Positions 8,122 through 14,025 of a stretch of DNA of 20,150 bases are shown here, in pieces (position 1 is the stretch's first letter; every line of letters starts with the position of its first letter). This DNA is from Bacteroidia bacterium. GTDB taxonomy: Bacteria; Bacteroidota; Bacteroidia; UKL13-3. The position numbers and the translations under genes are program-made. The stretch is from positions 1-20,150 of the forward strand of contig JAKRSG010000133.1 of the NCBI GenBank assembly GCA_022402405.1. Direction: 5' to 3'. The notes below the pieces were generated by a model. It did no database searches, had not been told where the DNA came from, and worked only from the letters and a program-made list of their open reading frames with translations.

Positions 8122-9237
8122 TTAACGGTCGATGTCTGGAATTACTAAATCTAAGGTTCCCATAATGGCTACTAAATCGCCAATTTTATGTCCTTTAACC
8201 ATGTGTTCAAGTGCGCTTAAATTAGAGAAGCCTGGCGATCTAAATTTTATTCTGTACGGACTAGTTCCACCTTCACTTACTATATATACACCTAATTCGC
8301 CTCTAGCTGTTTCTACACGCGTATAGAATTCTCCTTTAGGTAATTTTAAAACTGCTTTAGTTTTCGCCTGAAATTCACCTTTTGGGATATTGTCTATGAG
8401 CTGTTCAATTATCTTTAACGACTGACGCATTTCCTTCATGCGCACCTGGTAGCGAGAAAAAGAATCGCAACCATGTTCTATTACCTCATCAAAATCTAAT
8501 TTTTGATAGATAGAATACGGATATATTTTACGGATATCGCAACTCACTCCGCTGCCTCTAGCTGTTGGTCCGGTGCAGCCGTAACTTATGGCATCTTCTT
8601 TACTGATGATGCCAATGTTTTTCATTCGGTTTTGGAATATGATATTGCCTGTAAGCAATTCATCATATTCATCTATTTTACTTTTAAAGAAGACGATAAA
8701 CTCCTTCACCTTAGCAACAAAGTTTGGATGCAAATCGTACATTACTCCACCGGGCACAAAGTAGTTCATGGTAAGTCGGGCACCGCAAGTTTCTTCCATA
8801 ATATCGTTAATGCTCTCACGCTCTCTGAAGGCATAGAAAAACGGTGATAGTGCACCCAAATCCATGGCCATTGCGCCCCACCATAATTGATGCGATGCCA
8901 TACGTGTAAGTTCACTCATGATAACCCGAATATATTCTGCCCGTTCAGGAATTTCTATTTGCAAGGCACTTTCAACGGTTAAAGCACAAGCATGATTATT
9001 TATATGCGAAGAAAGATAATCCATACGCGAAGTAGTATAGATAAACTGCCTATAGCTTAAACTTTCGCACATTTTTTCAATCGACCTATGTATGTAACCC
9101 AAGTTAGGTTCGAGCTTGGTTACTGTTTCTCCGTTAAGAGTAATTAATAGGTGTAAAACGCCGTGTGTTGCGGGGTGTTGCGGACCAACATTAATAACTA
9201 GTTCGCCATTTTCACTGGTAGATACTTGTTCAAACAT
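8122..9237 (-). CDS. nuoD: NADH-quinone oxidoreductase (complex I) subunit D, 49-kDa quinone-site subunit
   Basis: NuoD is the 49-kDa subunit; with NuoB it forms the quinone-reduction site and is descended from the large subunit of [NiFe] hydrogenases. The 371-residue protein begins with NVGPQHPATHGVLHLL at 16-31, which carries the quinone-contacting histidines (His21, His25). It continues with LGYIHRSIEK, then RMDYLSSH, whose Tyr74 matches the quinone-binding tyrosine, SELTRMASHQLWWGAMAMD at 108-126, and AFRERESINDIMEETCGARL at 136-155. The C-terminus ends in DIDR, as is usual. It is somewhat shorter than many homologues (about 400) because the N-terminus is brief, and no core motif is missing. 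It is a separate gene, not fused to nuoC, which lies 3 bases upstream. Confidence 0.96.
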   Translation of the reverse strand: MFEQVSTSENGELVINVGPQHPATHGVLHLLITLNGETVTKLEPNLGYIHRSIEKMCESLSYRQFIYTTSRMDYLSSHINNHACALTVESALQIEIPERAEYIRVIMSELTRMASHQLWWGAMAMDLGALSPFFYAFRERESINDIMEETCGARLTMNYFVPGGVMYDLHPNFVAKVKEFIVFFKSKIDEYDELLTGNIIFQNRMKNIGIISKEDAISYGCTGPTARGSGVSCDIRKIYPYSIYQKLDFDEVIEHGCDSFSRYQVRMKEMRQSLKIIEQLIDNIPKGEFQAKTKAVLKLPKGEFYTRVETARGELGVYIVSEGGTSPYRIKFRSPGFSNLSALEHMVKGHKIGDLVAIMGTLDLVIPDIDR

Positions 9238-9240
9238 AGT

Positions 9241-9696
9241 TTAGAGTTTAATCATATTAATGGGGTCGTCGTAATCTTTTCTTAGCGGGTGCCCTTTCCA
9301 ATCATCTGTTAGCAAAATTCTACGAAGATGTGGATGATTTAAGAACTTAACGCCAAACAAATCGAATATCTCGCGCTCATGTAACTCGGCAGTTCTATAT
9401 AAATGGCAGGCACTTTCTATCTCTGGCGCTTGGGCATCCAGGTTCGTTTTTATAACAAGGTTATGTCTGAACCTAGTAGAATCTAAGTGGTACACCATCG
9501 TTAGATGAGATTTCCAATCTACGCAGGTTTCGCAGAATAGATAGTCGAATGCGAGCGTTGGTTCAGACTTAAGTTGGTTCAGAACGGATAATAAAGAATC
9601 CTTTTCTATAACTAATTCTGGAAAATTATTGCCCATGTTGATGCTAGCATCTGGGAACATTGATTGAATGGATTGTATGAGTTCTTCAGTTCCCAT
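9241..9696 (-). CDS. nuoC: NADH-quinone oxidoreductase (complex I) subunit C, 30-kDa
   Basis: NuoC is the 30-kDa structural subunit of the peripheral arm and has no cofactor. The 151-residue protein carries the family signature at about 107-142: EREIFDLFGVKFLNHPHLRR followed by ILLTDDWKGHPLRKDY. Its compact length is typical when nuoC is separate from nuoD. The start overlaps the end of nuoB by 11 bases, so the two are probably translationally coupled, and nuoD starts 3 bases after its stop. Confidence 0.95.
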   Translation of the reverse strand: MGTEELIQSIQSMFPDASINMGNNFPELVIEKDSLLSVLNQLKSEPTLAFDYLFCETCVDWKSHLTMVYHLDSTRFRHNLVIKTNLDAQAPEIESACHLYRTAELHEREIFDLFGVKFLNHPHLRRILLTDDWKGHPLRKDYDDPINMIKL

Positions 9697-10237
9697 GAGC
9701 TTTCATTTCTCCACGAATTTGATCGCGGGTTAAACCACTTTTTATTTTCTCTTGCAACGTAATAAGTGCATGCAAGAGTGCTTCTGGCCTTGGCGGACAA
9801 CCAGCGACGTATACATCTACTGGTATAATATGATCGGCTCCTTTAACTACTGAATAGGTATTATAGAAAAACGGTCCGCCACTTGTAGCACAAGCACCCA
9901 TAGCAATTACGTATTTGGGATCGGGCATTTGGTCGAATAAACGCTTGAGCACGGGAGCCATTTTATTAACTATGGTACCTGCAATTATTATTACGTCGGC
10001 CTGACGAGGAGTGGCGCGTGCTACTTCAAATCCAAAACGAGAGAAATCGTATTTGGCGGCCGCGGTGCTCATCATTTCTATAGCACAACATGAAGTGCCA
10101 AAAACAAGCGGCCATAAAGAGTTAGATCGAGCCCAATTAATAACCTCATCGAGGCTACTAACTAATACACCACCACCGTCGGTAGGGTGCACCGTACCTG
10201 GGAATGGTTCTGAGGGTGGAGTAATTTTTACATCCAT
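9686..10237 (-). CDS. nuoB: NADH-quinone oxidoreductase (complex I) subunit B, N2 cluster protein
   Basis: NuoB holds N2, the terminal [4Fe-4S] cluster that reduces quinone. All four ligands are visible: the tandem Cys50-Cys51 (GTSCCAIEMM), Cys116 (GACATSGG) and Cys147 (VAGCPPRPEALL). The segment FEVARATPRQADVIIIAGT at 70-88 is the conserved central part. Length (183 residues) is ordinary. Its start lies inside the end of nuoA (10-base overlap) and its end inside nuoC (11-base overlap), giving a tightly nested nuoABC block. Confidence 0.97.
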   Translation of the reverse strand: MDVKITPPSEPFPGTVHPTDGGGVLVSSLDEVINWARSNSLWPLVFGTSCCAIEMMSTAAAKYDFSRFGFEVARATPRQADVIIIAGTIVNKMAPVLKRLFDQMPDPKYVIAMGACATSGGPFFYNTYSVVKGADHIIPVDVYVAGCPPRPEALLHALITLQEKIKSGLTRDQIRGEMKAHGN

Positions 10238-10578
10238 TTAAGAGCTCCTTTCTTATGTGCGTATAAAAATCCTAAAAACAGAATAAATACAAATAGCAAA
10301 ATTTCTATTAAGGCCAACATTCCAACTTGCTTAACGGCAACAGCCCAAGGGAACATAAACACCATTTCAACCTCAAAAATGAGGAAGATTAAAGCAAAGA
10401 GATAATACCCAACATTAAATTGTTTCCATGCAGACCCAGCGGCTGGCACACCACACTCGTATGGCTGACCCTTTTGCAGGTTGGTACTGCCTTTTGTTAA
10501 GAATTTTGAAACTGCTATTCCTCCTGCCGAGAAAACTAAGGCGGCTAGCATGAGAGTAACTAATGAACCTGATCCCAT
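10228..10578 (-). CDS. nuoA: NADH-quinone oxidoreductase (complex I) subunit A, first gene of the nuo operon
   Basis: NuoA (the bacterial ND3) is a three-helix membrane subunit next to the quinone site. The 116-residue protein has hydrophobic helices at about 6-25, 58-78 and 86-108. Between the first two lies the functional loop with the conserved Cys42 in YECGVPAAGS, followed by VGYYLFALIFLIFEVEMVFM and PWAV, all standard for ND3. It is the first cistron of the operon. A 116-base gap separates it from recR upstream on the same strand. I could not place a clear promoter there, so nuo may be read from its own promoter or through from recR. Confidence 0.96.
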   Translation of the reverse strand: MGSGSLVTLMLAALVFSAGGIAVSKFLTKGSTNLQKGQPYECGVPAAGSAWKQFNVGYYLFALIFLIFEVEMVFMFPWAVAVKQVGMLALIEILLFVFILFLGFLYAHKKGALKWM

Positions 10579-10694
10579 ATCACAAAATTGATTATAAACT
10601 TAAATCGAATATATGAAAATATATGGAAAGGCAATAAAAAGATTTTCAACAGCATTCATCTACTAATCGGTAGATTTTGTGTTATAAGCTTGCG
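10579..10694. promoter_or_regulatory. Gap between recR and nuoA, presumed nuo operon leader
   Basis: This 116-base AT-rich gap precedes the eleven-gene nuo operon. No perfect Bacteroidota -7 element (TAnnTTTG) was found on the minus strand. The nearest match, CAATTTTG, sits too close to the nuoA start to leave a leader. A short inverted repeat (CTAC/GTAG, six-base loop) lies near 10660-10673 and is too weak to call a terminator. A role in nuo expression is inferred from position only. Confidence 0.3.
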
Positions 10695-11300
10695 TTACGA
10701 TTGATATGGAATTCTTCCAATGATAGATCTACCTAAGGTTATTTCGTCGGCGTATTCTAACTCGCCTCCAATGGCTATTCCTCTAGAGATAGTGCTAATT
10801 TTTACCTGTGTATCTTTAAGTTTACGCGCTAGATAAAATCCTGTAGTGTCGCCTTCCATGGTGGCACTGAGTGCCATGATAATTTCTTTGATATCGTTTG
10901 TTCTCACTCGTTCCAGGAGCTTATCTATTTTTAATTGATCCGGACCAACACCTTGTATGGGGTTAATTAAACCACCTAATACTTGGTAAGTGCCAAAATA
11001 CTGCGATGTATTTTCTATAGCCATTACATCACGTAAATCTTCAACCACACAAATGGTATGCTGATCTCGTTTTGGATTAGAGCAAATATTGCAAATATCT
11101 AAATCGCTTACATTATTGCACTGCTTACAAAAACGAATCTCCTTCCTTAATTTAATGATAGACTCACCCATTTTACTTACTATAGATTCTTCCTGCTTAA
11201 GCAGAAATAGCACCATACGTAAGGCAGATTTCTTACCTATTCCTGGAAATCTCGATAACTCATTAACCGCTTCTTCTATGAGTGAGGATGGAAAATTCAT
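10695..11300 (-). CDS. recR: Recombination mediator protein RecR
   Basis: RecR works with RecO (and RecF) to load RecA onto gapped, SSB-coated DNA. The 201-residue protein has the full domain order: a helix-hairpin-helix region at about 10-35 (SRFPGIGKKSALRMVLFLL), a zinc finger with Cys58, Cys61, Cys70 and Cys73 (CX2CX8CX2C), and a Toprim domain from about residue 80, beginning ICVVEDLRDVMAIENT and including LGGLINPIQGVGPDQL at 108-123. The C-terminal ARGIAIGGELEYADEITL-like stretch (here SRGIAIGGELEYADEITLGR) is also typical. Length matches the family. It lies upstream of nuoA on the same strand and is divergent from the phosphatase gene, 72 bases away. Confidence 0.97.
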   Translation of the reverse strand: MNFPSSLIEEAVNELSRFPGIGKKSALRMVLFLLKQEESIVSKMGESIIKLRKEIRFCKQCNNVSDLDICNICSNPKRDQHTICVVEDLRDVMAIENTSQYFGTYQVLGGLINPIQGVGPDQLKIDKLLERVRTNDIKEIIMALSATMEGDTTGFYLARKLKDTQVKISTISRGIAIGGELEYADEITLGRSIIGRIPYQS

Positions 11301-11372
11301 GCTACGATATTACTGCAAATACTGCAATTTTATGTAATGAATAAACTATTTTTACCCACTAATTATTGAACA
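11301..11372. promoter_or_regulatory. Divergent promoter region between recR and the inositol-monophosphatase-family gene
   Basis: These 72 bases separate two divergent start codons and so should hold both promoters. On the plus strand, TATTTTTA at 11347-11354 matches the Bacteroidota -7 element TAnnTTTG at all but the last base and lies 18 bases before the start at 11373. No clear -33 partner was seen. Two tandem copies of a 9-base unit, ACTGCAAAT then ACTGCAATT, lie at 11312-11329 and could bind a regulator of recR. All of this is tentative. Confidence 0.35.
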
Positions 11373-12167
11373 ATGGATTTAGAATTAATTTGCAGAAAAG
11401 CTTGTTTGGTAGCCGGAGAAGCCGGAAATTTTATTCGCAACGAAAGAAAGAATTTCCAAGAAAGTAGCGTAGAAATAAAAAGCTTTAACCAATTGGTGAG
11501 TTACGTAGACAAAACAGCAGAGGAAATTTTAGTTAAACAATTGAATACTATTTTTCCCGAAGCAGGTTTTATAACCGAAGAACAAACCATTGCCACCGAA
11601 GCCAAAGAATGGATGTGGGTGATAGACCCACTAGATGGCACCACAAACTTCATTCATGATATTCCTGTTTACAGCGTAAGCATTGGATTATTGCAAAACA
11701 ATTTAGTTAAAATGGGTGTTGTTTATGAGGTAAATAAAGACGAAATGTTCTATGCTTGGAGCGGTGGAGGTGCGTATTTAAATGGAAAAAGAATTTCGGT
11801 AAAAACAAATACAGAGCTTCAAAAATCACTTTTAGCAACTGGCTTTCCGTATTACGATTATCACCACATGGATGCATACTTAAATGTACTAAAACATTTC
11901 ATGAAAAACACACAAGGCATGAGAAGAATGGGCAGTGCTGCCATAGATTTAGCCTATACAGCTTGCGGCAGATTTGATGCTTTCTTCGAATATGGATTAA
12001 GTCCGTGGGACGTTGCCGGCGGAATTTGCCTTATAGAAGAAGCAGGCGGAATTATATCAGAATTCGACGGAGGCAAAAATGCCTTGTTTGGCAAATCTAT
12101 TATGGGAGCCTCAGCAGCTATATATGAGCCTTTTTCAGACGTAATAAAAAGTCATTTTAATACCTAA
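11373..12167 (+). CDS. Inositol-monophosphatase family protein (SuhB-like)
   Basis: This is a Mg2+-dependent, Li+-sensitive type phosphatase of the inositol monophosphatase fold, probably cytoplasmic. Metal-site residues are all visible: Glu69-Glu70 (FITEEQT), the core motif Asp85-Pro-Leu-Asp88-Gly-Thr-Thr (WVIDPLDGTTNFIH), and the second motif with Asp213 (SPWDVAGGICLIEEAGG). The 264-residue length is normal. Substrates in this family include inositol phosphate, fructose-1,6-bisphosphate, PAP and histidinol phosphate. The FIHDIP context after the core motif fits true inositol-monophosphatase/SuhB proteins better than CysQ, but the substrate cannot be settled from sequence. The PagL-like gene starts 11 bases downstream, so the two are probably co-transcribed. 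Confidence 0.93.
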   Translation: MDLELICRKACLVAGEAGNFIRNERKNFQESSVEIKSFNQLVSYVDKTAEEILVKQLNTIFPEAGFITEEQTIATEAKEWMWVIDPLDGTTNFIHDIPVYSVSIGLLQNNLVKMGVVYEVNKDEMFYAWSGGGAYLNGKRISVKTNTELQKSLLATGFPYYDYHHMDAYLNVLKHFMKNTQGMRRMGSAAIDLAYTACGRFDAFFEYGLSPWDVAGGICLIEEAGGIISEFDGGKNALFGKSIMGASAAIYEPFSDVIKSHFNT

Positions 12168-12178
12168 CAAATTCCACT

Positions 12179-13258
12179 ATGCGCTGGAGATTTTTTATAG
12201 TATTCAACTGCATATGGATTTCGGCCACCGTGGCTCAAAAGAAAAATGTTCTCTCACTTAGCACTTCCTTGTATTACGGAAACATCTTACCACATTCAAT
12301 AGATATTGCCCCATTGGCAACAGCCAATCCATATGGCGCGCAAGTAAGCATGGCTTGGCAAAGCCTCAGATCAGAGGCCAGCCTAAGTTCTCCCATACGC
12401 TCAAAAAAAGGCTTTAGATTAGCTTATTCTAATTTTAATAATCCAGAAAAACTTGGTCAGGCCTGGCATTTCACTGGCTTCACCGAACCATTTTTAGGTT
12501 CAGACAAACGATTGTTTTTAAGTTTCCCATTAGATGCTGGCATATCTTATTTAAGTAAAATATACCACCCCATAAACAATCCCGAGAATTTGTTTTTTGG
12601 CAGTCGGATTAGCTTTTATCTTGGTGCGGGTGTGCAACTCAATTATAAATTAAAAGAAAGAAGCATTTTGCAAGCCAATGTAACCTATCAACATATATCA
12701 AATGGGGGCATTAAAGCTCCTAATAAAGGAATGAACTTCCCATCTATTGGCATAGGATATTCTCATTATATAAGTAGGCCCAATTTCTCTCGGCTTGAAC
12801 CTATGAAAAGGGATGCTTATTCACAAAAATGGGACTTAAAAGGCTTTGCTTATGCATCCCTTAAAACCGTTCCAAACCCAAACGAACTTAAGCCCATGGC
12901 TGGTGTTCAGCTATTATATTCTAGATCTAACAATGCTTTTCATCACCTTATTCTCGGAACAGAACTAGGTTATAATGGTTTTAAACGAGAGTTTTTTAAC
13001 AGGCAAAATGAGAAGGTAAATCCGATAGAATGGAGTTTGCAATCGGGTTATCAATTAAAAATTGGGAACACTTCTTTAATCGTTTTAATGGGTGCAGAAG
13101 TATACAACCAACAACTTAAAAACTCCATCCTTTATCAGCGTTACGGGTTGGTTCAGCAAGTAAATAAAAAATGGTTTATAGCGGCTACTTTAAAAGCCAA
13201 TGCACATGTTGCAGATATTTTTGATGTAAGATTAGGCTACCAATTAGTTAAGAAATAG
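12179..13258 (+). CDS. PagL-like lipid A 3-O-deacylase family outer-membrane protein
   Basis: The 359-residue protein starts with a signal peptide (residues 1-19, hydrophobic core FFIVFNCIWISATVA, probable cut before Gln20). It then shows alternating beta-strand patterns typical of an outer-membrane barrel. The stretch YQHISNGGIKAPNKGMNFPS at 170-189 matches the active-site strand of the PagL/acyloxyacyl hydrolase family, with His172 and Ser174 as the catalytic pair and Asn175 following. PagL removes the 3-O-linked acyl chain of lipid A at the outer membrane. The protein is about twice as long as proteobacterial PagL (~170 residues), with extra sequence on both sides, so the barrel may be larger or the substrate different. 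It follows the phosphatase gene by 11 bases, and its 3' end overlaps the convergent regulator gene by 11 bases. Confidence 0.75.
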   Translation: MRWRFFIVFNCIWISATVAQKKNVLSLSTSLYYGNILPHSIDIAPLATANPYGAQVSMAWQSLRSEASLSSPIRSKKGFRLAYSNFNNPEKLGQAWHFTGFTEPFLGSDKRLFLSFPLDAGISYLSKIYHPINNPENLFFGSRISFYLGAGVQLNYKLKERSILQANVTYQHISNGGIKAPNKGMNFPSIGIGYSHYISRPNFSRLEPMKRDAYSQKWDLKGFAYASLKTVPNPNELKPMAGVQLLYSRSNNAFHHLILGTELGYNGFKREFFNRQNEKVNPIEWSLQSGYQLKIGNTSLIVLMGAEVYNQQLKNSILYQRYGLVQQVNKKWFIAATLKANAHVADIFDVRLGYQLVKK

Positions 13259-13877
13259 CAGGGTTTTCCTTGAGCCACTCATATAACATATTTTTACCCT
13301 TTGGTACTTTTAGTTTCTCACAGATATTACGCTTATGCGTTTCAACCGTTTTCTCAGAGATATCCATATCAGCTGCTATCACAGCATTGTTTTTCCCAAC
13401 TTTTACCAATTCTAATACCTTCTTTTCAGTTTGGGTTAATTTCTCAAGGCAGTTCGATTTTTCTACCAGAGTTTCTGAAATAAAGTACTCCTTTATGGCC
13501 GAACTTATGTACATTTCACCCTTTAAAACATGAAGGATACATGTGGCAAGTTCGCTGTTTACCTGACTATTCAAAATAAACCCGTCGCACTGATTTTCCT
13601 TGGCCCGAAAATAGATAGAAAGCTCATTTTTTTCGGTGATAAGAATAACCTTTATAGGCAAATTTTGAAAGCGGATGATAGACAAAATCTCTAATCCACT
13701 CATGCCATCCATGCTCACATCTAAAATGGCCAGAGAAGGCACATCTGTTAAAATTCCATTTAATGCGCTAATACCGTCGGTATGAACCGAGAGTCGTCTT
13801 ATTCTCAGTAAGGATAAAACACCTTCTGTTTGAGTAATGAACTCCACATTTTTATGAGCAACAAGAGCTGAATGCAT
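13248..13877 (-). CDS. LuxR/NarL-type DNA-binding regulator with degenerate receiver domain
   Basis: This 209-residue protein has the architecture of a response regulator. A receiver-like domain (about 1-125) is followed by a LuxR helix-turn-helix at 147-191 (LTQTEKKVLELVKVGKNNAV, then ISEKTVETHKRNICEKLKV). The phospho-acceptor Asp53 (LAILDVSMDGMSG) and Thr81 (ILITE) are present. The acidic pair that binds Mg2+ near the N-terminus is replaced (ALVAHKNV, normally ..VDDH), and the conserved lysine is Asn103 (GFILNSQ). Phosphorylation is therefore doubtful, and it may act as a constitutive or ligand-gated DNA-binding protein. An in-frame stop upstream supports the ATG at 13877. It lies downstream of the histidine kinase on the same strand with a 148-base gap, so a partnership is plausible but unproven. 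Confidence 0.88.
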   Translation of the reverse strand: MHSALVAHKNVEFITQTEGVLSLLRIRRLSVHTDGISALNGILTDVPSLAILDVSMDGMSGLEILSIIRFQNLPIKVILITEKNELSIYFRAKENQCDGFILNSQVNSELATCILHVLKGEMYISSAIKEYFISETLVEKSNCLEKLTQTEKKVLELVKVGKNNAVIAADMDISEKTVETHKRNICEKLKVPKGKNMLYEWLKENPAIS

Positions 13878-13960
13878 GAAAAATTGAATGATTAATTCCT
13901 AGCTTTTTGTGGTGAAATTAACCTTCCATAGCAAAGCATCCCGTAGTTTTATATAAGCAG

Positions 13961-13969
13961 CAAAATACC
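13961..13969 (-). promoter_or_regulatory. Possible -7-like element upstream of the LuxR-type regulator
   Basis: The minus strand reads GGTATTTTG here, 83 bases upstream of the regulator start. The same nine bases occur 28 bases upstream of the histidine kinase start (16220-16228). It resembles the Bacteroidota -7 element TAnnTTTG with one base missing. No -33 partner is evident, so this is only a candidate. Confidence 0.2.
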
Positions 13970-14025
13970 TCTTTCAGTTGCCATTTTTAAGATATAGATT
14001 TTCCTTTTTACTTCTAATTTTTGGT

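Noticed and set aside
8503..8847. Plus-strand open frame of 114 codons
   Set aside because: It is antisense to the well-supported nuoD coding sequence.
10660..10673. Small inverted repeat between recR and nuoA as a possible terminator
   Set aside because: The stem is only four base pairs, with no G+C-rich run and no following T tract.
13270..13533. Plus-strand open frame of 87 codons after the PagL-like gene
   Set aside because: It is antisense to the helix-turn-helix part of the LuxR-type regulator, with no recognisable domain.
13878..14025. The largest intergenic gap, checked for a small RNA or tRNA
   Set aside because: It is AT-rich with no tRNA-like cloverleaf, strong hairpin or open frame. 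Only the weak promoter-like element is listed.
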